This document shows positions 8,270-14,245 of a DNA stretch of 14,245 nucleotides, one piece after another. Made by a program: the position numbers and the translations under genes. A model generated the notes under the pieces. It was not told the DNA's origin and did not search any database. It saw only the letters and a list, made by a program, of their open reading frames with translations. Source of the stretch: Gracilibacteraceae bacterium. Lineage in GTDB: Bacteria > Bacillota > Desulfitobacteriia > Desulfitobacteriales > Syntrophobotulaceae. Where the stretch lies: the NCBI GenBank assembly GCA_031255985.1, contig JAIRRL010000106.1, positions 1-14,245 of the forward strand. Reading direction: 5' to 3'. Every line of letters starts with the position of its first letter. Positions within the stretch are counted from its first letter, which is position 1.

Positions 8270-8887
8270 ATGAAGGTGCTGCTGATCAACGGCAGTCCGA
8301 GAAAAGCCGGATGTACTTTTACAGCGCTGTCGGAAGTGGCGGGGGAAATCGCCGCTCAGGGGATCGAGACGGAGATTTTTCATATCGGCAACGACCCCAT
8401 CCGCGGCTGTCAGGCTTGCTGGCGCTGCCGGGAGACAAAACGCTGTTTTTATGACGACGATCCGGTGAACGCCTGTCTGAAACTGGCCGCCGCGGCGGAC
8501 GGTCTGGTGGTGGGTTCGCCGGTTTATTTCGCCGGCATCAATTCGGCTCTGGGAACTTTGCTGGATCGGATGTTTTATTCCGGCAGCTCTTTGCTGGCTT
8601 ACAAACCGGCCTGCGGCGTTGTCAGCTGCCGCCGGGGCGGGGCGGCTTCGGCTTTTGACCGTCTGAACAAATATTTTACCTTCTGCAATATGCCCGTCGT
8701 TTCTTCCCAATACTGGAACGCCGTCCACGGCAATAAGCCGGCGGAAGTGCATCAGGACGCGGAGGGCCTGCAGGTGATGCGCGTTTTGGGCCGCAATATG
8801 GCCTGGCTCGTCAAGTCGCTGAATTCCGCGGATCAGGCGGCGCGGCCGGAGAAGGAAATGCCCCTGCGCACCAATTTTATCCGCTGA
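8270..8887 (+). CDS. Flavodoxin-fold NAD(P)H-dependent FMN reductase / iron-sulfur flavoprotein-like
   Basis: The 205-residue protein starts MKVLLINGSPRKAGCT, the FMN phosphate-binding loop of NADPH-dependent FMN reductases, and later has VVGSPVYFAGINSALGTLLD, which also lines the flavin site. Between them lies C47-x2-C50-x2-C53-x5-C59. This spacing fits the compact CX2CX2CX4-7C motif that binds a 4Fe-4S cluster in iron-sulfur flavoproteins, so the product may carry both FMN and a cluster. Physiological partner and substrate are unknown. The start is uncertain. ATG 8270 gives the family N-terminus with aaagga (8254-8259) ten bases upstream; GTG 8261 would add three residues but sits too close to that site. 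It begins 15 bases after rnj. Its TGA overlaps the next ATG by one base (TGATG), so it is coupled to the glycan genes. Confidence 0.85.
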   Translation: MKVLLINGSPRKAGCTFTALSEVAGEIAAQGIETEIFHIGNDPIRGCQACWRCRETKRCFYDDDPVNACLKLAAAADGLVVGSPVYFAGINSALGTLLDRMFYSGSSLLAYKPACGVVSCRRGGAASAFDRLNKYFTFCNMPVVSSQYWNAVHGNKPAEVHQDAEGLQVMRVLGRNMAWLVKSLNSADQAARPEKEMPLRTNFIR

Positions 8888-10221
8888 TGCGGGTGTTCAT
8901 GCTTTCGCACATGTACCCCACCGCCGCCGCGCCTCTCAGCGGCATTTTCGTGCGAAAGCAGGCGGCGGCCCTGCGGGCGGCCGGCGTGGATCTGACCATG
9001 ATTCACCCGACGCCGTGGGCGCCGCGGCTTTTTCCTCCCCATACGCGCTACGGCCGCCTGGCGCGCCTGCCGGCCCTGGAATACGAGGCGGGGATGCCGG
9101 TTTACCACCCGCGGGCGCCGGAGCTGCCGCGCAACCTGCTTTTTCCCTGGACGCCCCTGGGTTACCGCCTGACTCTGGCGCCCGTGTTGCGGCGGCTTTG
9201 GCGGGATGGGCGGCCCGACGTTTTGCACGCTCATGTCGCCCATCCCGACGGCGCGGCGGCGGTCGCGTTCGGCCGTGAATGGGACGTGCCGGTGGTTGTT
9301 ACCGTTCACGGCCAGGACTTCGCTCAAACTCTGCGCGGCCACCCCCGCGCGGCGCGCAGCGTCCGGGAGACGCTCGCGCAAGCCGCCGCTGTAATTTTGG
9401 TGAGCGACAAGCTCCGGCGGAATTATCACCTGGAGGATTGGGCGGACGACCTGAGCAAATATCACGTGGTGTATAACGGCATAGACCCGGCGGATATGCC
9501 CGCGGCGGCCGCGCCGCCGCCGTCGCCGCTTGGGCGGGCGGAGGGCCCGGCCGAGGACTGGGCGTCAGGCCCGGCCGAGGGCGCAGCGGCAGACTGGGCG
9601 TCAGGCCCGACGGAGGGCGCAGCGTCAGACTGGGCGTCAGGCCGGGCGGAAGGGCCGCTGCTGTTTACCTTGGCTTATCTGCGCCCGCCCAAGGGCCATC
9701 GCTTCGTTCTCGAAGCGATGGCGGCGCTGCGGGAACAATACCCGGATCTGCGCTACCGCATCGCCGGCGACGGAGCGGAACGCGGCAGGCTGGAAGCTCT
9801 GAGCGCCGAGCTGGGTTTGGCCGGGCGGGTTGAGTTTCTGGGCGAGCTGCCGAACGCCGAAGCTTTGCGCCAGCTGGCCCAAGCCGATATTTACGTCATG
9901 CCCAGCTGGGACGAAGCGTTCGGCATCGCCTACCTCGAAGCTATGGCCCTGGCCAAACCGCTCGTCGCTACCGCGGGCGACGGCATCGGCGACATCATCG
10001 CCCGCGAGCGCACCGGCCTGGTCGTACCGCCGCGCGACAGCGCGGCGGTCGCGGCCGCCCTGCGGGCTTTGCTCGCCGACCCGGCGGCGGCGCGGGCCAT
10101 GGGGGAACGGGGCCGCGCTCTTGTGCGCGACCGCTTCACCTGGGCCCGGAACGCCCGCGCCACCATCGCCGTTTACGAAAAAGCCGCCGCCCGCAAGGCG
10201 CGGGAAAGGGCGTCGGCTTGA
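8887..10221 (+). CDS. GT4-family glycosyltransferase with an interdomain repeat insertion
   Basis: This is a 444-residue GT-B fold glycosyltransferase, probably adding a sugar from a nucleotide donor to a lipid-linked surface glycan at the cytoplasmic membrane. The N-lobe begins MRVFMLSHMYPTAAAPLSGIF and contains HAHVAHPDG and VTVHGQDF. The C-lobe has the family EX7E motif, E343 to E351 in DEAFGIAYLE, followed by GDGIGDII. Between the lobes (about 205-260) lies low-complexity Ala/Pro sequence, then three 12-residue repeats starting DWASGPAEGAAA (224-259), which ordinary members lack. The start ATG overlaps the preceding TGA (TGATG). The last codons overlap the TTG start of the flippase (TTGA). 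The sugar specificity cannot be read from sequence. Confidence 0.92.
   Translation: MRVFMLSHMYPTAAAPLSGIFVRKQAAALRAAGVDLTMIHPTPWAPRLFPPHTRYGRLARLPALEYEAGMPVYHPRAPELPRNLLFPWTPLGYRLTLAPVLRRLWRDGRPDVLHAHVAHPDGAAAVAFGREWDVPVVVTVHGQDFAQTLRGHPRAARSVRETLAQAAAVILVSDKLRRNYHLEDWADDLSKYHVVYNGIDPADMPAAAAPPPSPLGRAEGPAEDWASGPAEGAAADWASGPTEGAASDWASGRAEGPLLFTLAYLRPPKGHRFVLEAMAALREQYPDLRYRIAGDGAERGRLEALSAELGLAGRVEFLGELPNAEALRQLAQADIYVMPSWDEAFGIAYLEAMALAKPLVATAGDGIGDIIARERTGLVVPPRDSAAVAAALRALLADPAAARAMGERGRALVRDRFTWARNARATIAVYEKAAARKARERASA
9532..9663 (+). repeat. 36-bp in-frame tandem repeat inside the GT4 gene
   Basis: gactgggcgtcagg recurs at 9556, 9592 and 9628, an exact 36-base period, so three units fill 9556-9663. 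A partial unit (gggcgggcggagggcccgg, 9532 onward) precedes them. Each unit encodes 12 residues: DWASGPAEGAAA, DWASGPTEGAAS, DWASGRAEGPLL. Because 36 is a multiple of three, copy-number change would keep the reading frame. The array lies at the hinge between the two GT-B lobes, a tolerant site. Confidence 0.9.
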
Positions 10222-11636
10222 ACATCACGCGGATCGCCCACAACGCCCTGGCCCTCACCCTTTCCAATGTTCTGGCCAAGGTCATCGCGGGCGTCGTCGG
10301 GATTTTTCTCACCCGCTATCTGGGGCCGGACGAATACGGCGCTTACAGCATCGCTCTTACTTACGCCGGCGCTTTCATCGTTTTCGCCGAACTGGGCCTG
10401 AGCCAGCTCATGGTTCAGGAAGGTTCGCGCCGCCCCGCCACCCTGCCCGAATATTTCGGCAATGCCCTGCTCCTGAAATCAGTCCTGGCCGCCGCCGCTT
10501 TCGTCCTCATGCTCCTGCTGGCGCGGCCGGCCGGCTACCCGGCTCCGGTGCGGGAACTCATCATCTTCGCCGGTCTGGGTACGGCGGTCAACGCGGTCTG
10601 CCAATCGGTTTACAATTATTACCAGGCGGTGGAGCGGATGGCTGTGGCCGCCATGTACCAGCTCCTGACCGCCGTCCTCCTGGCCGGATTCTCCCTCGCC
10701 GTCATTTTCGCCGCCCTCAGCGTCCGGGCGGTGCTGATCTCCCAGCTCGCCGTCTATCTGGCCGTCGCCTGCCTGCTCGCTTGGGCCTTGCGCGGCAGAA
10801 TCCGCCCCCGGCCGCGCCTGCGCGCCTTGCCGGCCATGATCCGCCAGGCCCTGCCTTTCGGCATCCACCGCGTATTTTATTATCTCTACCTGCAAATGAG
10901 CGTCCTGCTCCTGTCTTTCAGCGGAGCGGCGACGGCCGAAGTGGGAATCTACGCCGCCCCTTACCGCCTGATCCAGCTCTTGCTCTTTATCCCCAGCACC
11001 TTGACCAGCGCCCTTTACCCCGTCTTGTACCAGCAGGGCGCCGGCGACCGGGACAGTCACCGGCAGACGGTGGAAAAAACATGCAAGGTTCTGATCGGGA
11101 TCGGCCTGCCCGGCAGCATTTTGCTTTCCATCCTGGCCGCTCCTTTTATCGAATGGCTGCTGGGCGGGCAGTTCAGCGCCTCGGCCCCCATTCTCGCCGT
11201 GGTGAGCTGGCTTCTGGCTTTGGAATGTCTCAGTTTTTCCCTGGGCGACGTTCTCACCACCACCAACCGGCAAATTCAGCGCATGGCGGTGCAGGGAGGC
11301 GGTCTGCTGGCCTTGCTGGTCCTCATGCCGGCCGGCTACCGCCTGGCGGGGTTGAGCGGCGTCGCCGCCGCCGTTCTCATCGTCGCGGCCCTGATTTTCC
11401 TCGCATATTACGCCCTCGTGCGCCTGTATGTTTATCCCATCCGCATTTGGCGGAGCCTGATCCCTATAGCCGCGGCCGCTTTGGTCATGGCGGCGGCGGC
11501 CTGGCTGCTGCGGGGCTGTCATCCCTTGGCGGCGGCGGCGACGGCGGGCTGTATTTATCTCGTTTTACTCAGTTTAACCGATTCGGATTTCCGCCGGCTG
11601 CGCGAGTTCGTCTTTAGCCGCCGGCGCGGCCGGTAA
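10218..11636 (+). CDS. Wzx-like polysaccharide/lipid-linked oligosaccharide flippase (MOP superfamily)
   Basis: This 472-residue integral membrane protein is almost entirely hydrophobic segments separated by short charged loops, consistent with the 12-14 helices of the MOP flippase superfamily. Its N-terminus (NVLAKVIAGVVGIFLTRYLG followed by PDEYGAYSIA) carries the characteristic LTRYLGP.EYG pattern of polysaccharide biosynthesis flippases. Such proteins move undecaprenyl-linked glycan units across the inner membrane. The TTG start at 10218 overlaps the GT4 stop (TTGA). The purine run gggaaaggg (10202-10210) lies seven bases upstream. Neighbouring GT4, ligase/polymerase and GT2 genes support a surface-glycan role. 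The transported glycan is unknown. A long overlapping frame (9830-11617) is a GC-driven shadow of this gene and its predecessor. Confidence 0.9.
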   Translation: MNITRIAHNALALTLSNVLAKVIAGVVGIFLTRYLGPDEYGAYSIALTYAGAFIVFAELGLSQLMVQEGSRRPATLPEYFGNALLLKSVLAAAAFVLMLLLARPAGYPAPVRELIIFAGLGTAVNAVCQSVYNYYQAVERMAVAAMYQLLTAVLLAGFSLAVIFAALSVRAVLISQLAVYLAVACLLAWALRGRIRPRPRLRALPAMIRQALPFGIHRVFYYLYLQMSVLLLSFSGAATAEVGIYAAPYRLIQLLLFIPSTLTSALYPVLYQQGAGDRDSHRQTVEKTCKVLIGIGLPGSILLSILAAPFIEWLLGGQFSASAPILAVVSWLLALECLSFSLGDVLTTTNRQIQRMAVQGGGLLALLVLMPAGYRLAGLSGVAAAVLIVAALIFLAYYALVRLYVYPIRIWRSLIPIAAAALVMAAAAWLLRGCHPLAAAATAGCIYLVLLSLTDSDFRRLREFVFSRRRGR

Positions 11637-11657
11637 GCGCCGGAGGGAGGATTTCCT

Positions 11658-12995
11658 ATGCAGCAGATAATTTTTTTGCTTCTCACCATCGTCCCGCTGG
11701 CGATTCTGGCCTGGCGGCGGCCGGCTTGGCTGAGCGCGGTTCTGGCTTTTGCCGTCGCCATGGAGATTTCCATCCTCTTGTACCCGGATTTGGGCCCGGT
11801 TGGCAAACTGATCGGGGAGATTTCCCTGTCAAAACTGACCTGTATCGCCCTGATTTTAGCCGCTTTCCTCCGCCTGTTCGTTCAGGCCGACACGCGGCGG
11901 AAACTGCGGGACGCCTGCCGTCAGCCGCTGACCTTGCTCCTATTGCTGTATGTGGGCCTGGGCGCCGCGAGCCTCCTGTGGTCGGCGGACAGAGGCCGCA
12001 CCTTGGCGGAGATCGCCCGCCTGGCCGTGCTGTTTGCCACTTTTCTCGCCATAATCGTGCTGGCGAAAAAAAACACCCTCCTTTTACCTTTTCGCGTCGT
12101 TCACTGGACGGCCCTGCTTCTCGTCCCGCTCACCTGGTACGAATGGCGCGCCGGAACGCAGATCTGGCAGGCCGAGCAGCTGGCGCGGGAAACGGTGCTG
12201 CGGATAAACGACACTTTTGTCGATCCGAATATATTCGCCCGCTACCTGGTGTTAGCCATAGCCGCCAATTTTCTCCTGAGCGTTCACGCCAAAACCCGCC
12301 TGGCCGGGATATTCTATCTCGCGGCCCTGCCCGTCCTCCTGCTGCAGCTCATCCTCACTTCTTCCCGCGGCGGAGTCATCACTTTGGCGGTGATTTTGCT
12401 GGCCGCCCTCATTCTTTTTCCGGAAAAAAAAGCGCCCCTCTGGACGCTGGCTTTCGGCGCCGTCGGCAGCGCCGTTATTTTCGCCACCCGCTCGGATATC
12501 GTGAGCCGTTTCGCGGCCCTCCTGCAAAACCTGGACGAAACGAACCCGGTGCGCGTCTACCTCTGGCGGGCGGCGATCGCTATTTTCCAGGATCATCCAT
12601 TGTTGGGGACGGGCCTCGGCACTTTTCAAACCGTGTTCCTGCGCGATTATTCCTCCTTGCGGACGCTTTCCGACGGGGCCACCCTCTCGCACACGTCGGT
12701 TTTGACCGTGGCGGCGGAACTGGGCGTCGCCGGGCTTTTTCTGCTGCTGCTGCTCGGCCTGACCTTGACCTGGACGGTCTTCCGCCTGTACGCCTTGGGG
12801 CACAGCACTTATCTGGGCATGTTCAACGATTACCGCAATTCCTACTACATCGGCCTCGGCTGCGTGCTTTGGGTGGGGACGGTGTTCGTCAGCTCCCAGG
12901 CGGAGGGGCGCATGTTTGAGGATCCCGTTTTTTGGCTGGCAGCCGCGATTTTGGTTATTTTGAAAAATATGGAGGCGGGGAGGCCCTACCAGTGA
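11658..12995 (+). CDS. O-antigen ligase / Wzy-type polymerase family membrane protein
   Basis: The 445-residue protein has about a dozen hydrophobic segments and the hallmarks of the Wzy_C/WaaL family. These include FVDPNIFARYLVLAIAANFL in the first half, TSSRGGVITLAVILL, and after a larger loop RVYLWRAAIAIFQDHPLLGT followed by GLGTFQ. Family members either polymerise undecaprenyl-linked repeat units or transfer finished O-antigen or exopolysaccharide to an acceptor; the two cannot be separated by sequence alone. ATG 11658 has the strong site ggagggagg (11642-11650) seven bases upstream and follows the flippase after 21 bases. Its TGA overlaps the next start (GTGA, 12992-12995). A membrane glycan ligase next to a Wzx-like flippase suggests a Wzx-dependent surface polysaccharide pathway. 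Confidence 0.9.
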   Translation: MQQIIFLLLTIVPLAILAWRRPAWLSAVLAFAVAMEISILLYPDLGPVGKLIGEISLSKLTCIALILAAFLRLFVQADTRRKLRDACRQPLTLLLLLYVGLGAASLLWSADRGRTLAEIARLAVLFATFLAIIVLAKKNTLLLPFRVVHWTALLLVPLTWYEWRAGTQIWQAEQLARETVLRINDTFVDPNIFARYLVLAIAANFLLSVHAKTRLAGIFYLAALPVLLLQLILTSSRGGVITLAVILLAALILFPEKKAPLWTLAFGAVGSAVIFATRSDIVSRFAALLQNLDETNPVRVYLWRAAIAIFQDHPLLGTGLGTFQTVFLRDYSSLRTLSDGATLSHTSVLTVAAELGVAGLFLLLLLGLTLTWTVFRLYALGHSTYLGMFNDYRNSYYIGLGCVLWVGTVFVSSQAEGRMFEDPVFWLAAAILVILKNMEAGRPYQ

Positions 12996-14044
12996 CCGGG
13001 GCGCTAGAGCCGGCGGCGGGAGCGGCGGGGCCGGATGTTTCGCTTATTATTCCGGTGCGGAACGAGGAAAAACATATCGACCATTGTCTGCGCTCCGTCT
13101 TCGCCCAGGATTTTCCATCCGAGCGGATGGAAATCCTGGTGGTGGACGGCATGTCCGCCGACGGGACGCGGGAACGGGTCGCTTTTTGGCAAAAAGAGCA
13201 TCCTAATGTCCGCCTGCTGGAAAACAGGGAACGGACGGCTCCCTGCGCTATGAATATCGGGATTCGGGCGGCGCGGGGCCGCTGCATTGCCCGCCTGGAC
13301 GCGCACAGCTCCTACGCGCCGGACTACATCAGCCAATGTTTGCATTATTTGGAAAAAACAGGGGCGGACAATGTGGGCGGGGTGCTGGAAACCAAAGGGG
13401 AGGGTTTTTGGGGGACGGCTATCGCCCTGATGCTTTCGTCGCCTTTTGGCGTCGGCAACGCTTCCTTCCGGGTAGGGGCGGCGGACGGGTATGTCGATAC
13501 GGTGCCGTTCGGGGCCTTCCGGCGGGAGACTTTCGAGCGTTACGGCTATTTCGACGAGCGGCTGACGCGCAATCAGGATTATGAGCTGAATTACCGTATT
13601 CGGCGGCAGGGCGGAAAAATCTATCTGGCCAACGCCATAAAACTGACCTATTACAGCCGTTCGTCCGTCGGGGCGATAGCGCGCAACGCTTTTGCCAACG
13701 GCAGATGGAATATCATCACTTCTTTTCTCTGCCCCGGCGCCATGGGGGCGCGTCATTTTGTCCCTTTCGCGTTTGTCCTTTCCTTGCTTTTGCTGCCGGC
13801 CGCCGCTCTTTGCCTCAGTCCTCTTTTTTTCCTGGCGCTGGCGGCGGAACTGGGACTGTATTTTCTCCTGGCTTTCGTTTTCGCCTGGGGGGCCGGCCGC
13901 CGCGCCGCTACGGCGACGGCGGAGCGGCCGGCGCCGGCCCCGGTGTATTTTATGGCCTTGCTTTTTCTGTTCCCGCTGTTCCACATCTGCTACGGCTGCG
14001 GCTCCGCCGCCGGCCTGGGCGCCGCCCGCGCCCTGCTCCCGTAG
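12992..14044 (+). CDS. GT2-family glycosyltransferase with C-terminal membrane segments, ExoA-like
   Basis: The 350-residue protein starts with a GT-A domain: VSLIIPVRNEEKHI, VVDGMSADGT (D52) and RLDAHS, with D103-A104-H105 in the place of the usual DxD metal site. NQDYELNYRIR (from N194) provides the acidic acceptor-side motif. DAH in this context is seen in ExoA-type GT2 enzymes of exopolysaccharide synthesis. Several hydrophobic helices follow in the last 110 residues, indicating membrane attachment. A start 20 codons upstream at 12932 is possible, but GTG 12992 overlaps the ligase stop (GTGA) and has ggaggcggggagg (12971-12983) upstream, so it is preferred. The final residues (ARALLP) and TAG lie in copy 1 of a 47-bp direct repeat, so the extreme C-terminus may have been replaced. 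Confidence 0.9.
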   Translation: MTGALEPAAGAAGPDVSLIIPVRNEEKHIDHCLRSVFAQDFPSERMEILVVDGMSADGTRERVAFWQKEHPNVRLLENRERTAPCAMNIGIRAARGRCIARLDAHSSYAPDYISQCLHYLEKTGADNVGGVLETKGEGFWGTAIALMLSSPFGVGNASFRVGAADGYVDTVPFGAFRRETFERYGYFDERLTRNQDYELNYRIRRQGGKIYLANAIKLTYYSRSSVGAIARNAFANGRWNIITSFLCPGAMGARHFVPFAFVLSLLLLPAAALCLSPLFFLALAAELGLYFLLAFVFAWGAGRRAATATAERPAPAPVYFMALLFLFPLFHICYGCGSAAGLGAARALLP

Positions 14045-14066
14045 GGGACGCCGCCTTCGGCGTCCC
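14045..14066 (+). terminator. Perfect 9-bp hairpin just after the GT2 stop
   Basis: gggacgccg (14045-14053) pairs with cggcgtccc (14058-14066) around a cctt loop. The stem starts at the base after the TAG. It is very stable but is not followed by a T run, so it may act as a 3'-end stabiliser or a weak or factor-assisted terminator of the glycan operon. Confidence 0.5.
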
Positions 14067-14189
14067 GCGTCTCCGTGTTCCGGTGTCCTGCCCCGGTTTC
14101 CGGCGTTCCCGCGCCCTGCTCCCGTAGGGGACGCCGCCTTCGGCGTCCCGCGTCCCTGTGTTCCCGCGTCCCCATGTTCCAGCGTATGA
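14060..14189 (-). repeat. Second degenerate octamer array, interrupted by repeat copy 2
   Basis: After each hairpin the sequence falls into octamers on the + strand: gcgtctcc (14067-14074), gtgttccg (14075-14082), gtgtcctg (14083-14090). Then, after copy 2, come gcgtccct (14150-14157), gtgttccc (14158-14165), gcgtcccc (14166-14173) and atgttcca (14174-14181). Read on the - strand the units become agggacgc, gggaacac, ggggacgc and tggaacat. These fit the same purine-run plus A-Y-R-Y-like end as the array before recD2. The hairpin arm ggggacgc is itself such a unit. Confidence 0.7.
14128..14149 (+). terminator. Second copy of the 9-bp hairpin
   Basis: This is the same perfect gggacgccg / cggcgtccc stem with cctt loop, at 14128-14136 and 14141-14149, carried by copy 2 of the 47-bp repeat. 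Two identical hairpins in series lie between the GT2 gene and the next start. There is no T run. Confidence 0.45.
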
Positions 14190-14207
14190 TCCTAAGGAGG
14201 GGTTAAT

Positions 14208-14245
14208 TTGGCGGCAAATAATGAAATGAATAATAATGAAATGGC
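14208..14245 (+). CDS. Start of an unidentified gene, truncated by the window end
   Basis: A perfect Shine-Dalgarno sequence aaggagg (14194-14200) is followed seven bases later by TTG at 14208, opening a frame that reads MAANNEMNNNEMA to the window edge. TTG starts are common in this window, so the call is reasonable. The Asn/Met/Glu-rich beginning is low in complexity and identifies no family. Base use (AT-rich) differs from the GC-rich genes upstream. It may be the next gene of the glycan operon or an independent unit. Confidence 0.6.
   Translation, partial: MAANNEMNNNEM

Larger units (their letters stand above)
14025..14154 (+). repeat. 47-bp perfect direct repeat, two copies 83 bases apart
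   Basis: Positions 14025-14071 and 14108-14154 are identical over 47 bases, starting cccgcgccctgctcccgtag and continuing through a 9-bp hairpin. Copy 1 contains the last codons and TAG stop of the GT2 gene; copy 2 lies wholly in the intergenic gap. Similarity continues loosely beyond the 47 bases as octamer units. This could be a segmental duplication of the gene end or a small dispersed repeat that landed at the stop codon. Confidence 0.92.

Noticed and set aside
9830..11617. A 595-codon open frame overlapping the GT4 and flippase genes
   Set aside because: It is rich in Pro, Arg and Ala with no family motif, and it covers two well-supported genes in another frame. Long shadow frames are expected in GC-rich coding DNA.
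11726..12919. A 397-codon + strand frame inside the O-antigen-ligase-like gene
   Set aside because: It is Arg/Pro/Gly-rich and lacks the membrane segments and motifs that support the overlapping ligase frame.

Overview
The window is a GC-rich bacterial chromosome segment in which every convincing gene lies on the + strand. Four of the ten assigned starts are TTG and two are GTG, and most starts have strong purine-rich ribosome binding sites. The order asd, class II aspartokinase, dapA, RNase J is the order around dapG-dapA-rnjB in Bacillota. Together with RecD2 and an envelope-glycan cluster containing an O-antigen-ligase-like protein, this suggests a Bacillota member. A diderm Negativicutes-type organism is plausible, but the species cannot be fixed from the sequence alone.

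Layout. Positions 1-67 hold the last codons of a gene that resembles the C-terminus of Rpn/PD-(D/E)XK transposase-nucleases. Positions 68-717 are a long, AT-richer gap with two structured elements, candidate promoters and an array of degenerate 8-bp repeats that runs into the recD2 start codon. RecD2 helicase follows (718-2898). Its 3' end overlaps a relic of an MmcQ/YjbR gene (2882-2995). The next gap holds at most one tiny ORF and a weak terminator-like hairpin, then a near-perfect sigma-A promoter (TTGACT-17-TATAAT) at 3299-3327.

That promoter starts a co-directional block. asd, dapG and dapA carry aspartate to 4-hydroxy-tetrahydrodipicolinate, on the lysine and meso-diaminopimelate branch that feeds peptidoglycan. 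RNase J comes next, after an intergenic gap built from two small tandem duplications, then a flavodoxin-fold protein with an iron-sulfur-flavoprotein type Cys motif. The last four genes are a surface-glycan module: a GT4 glycosyltransferase, a Wzx-like flippase, an O-antigen ligase/polymerase-like protein and an ExoA-like GT2 glycosyltransferase. Stop/start overlaps (TGATG, TTGA, GTGA) suggest translational coupling among them. After the GT2 gene comes a 47-bp direct repeat, each copy with a perfect 9-bp hairpin, embedded in more 8-bp repeats. A new gene starts at 14208 and runs off the end.

Most of the content is conserved housekeeping and envelope biosynthesis. The least explained material is repetitive: octamer arrays at 612-717 and 14060-14189 that share one purine/pyrimidine pattern on opposite strands, a 36-bp in-frame repeat between the two lobes of the GT4 enzyme, and the gene-end duplications after dapA and GT2. 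I see no defence system, CRISPR array, complete insertion sequence, tRNA or rRNA.
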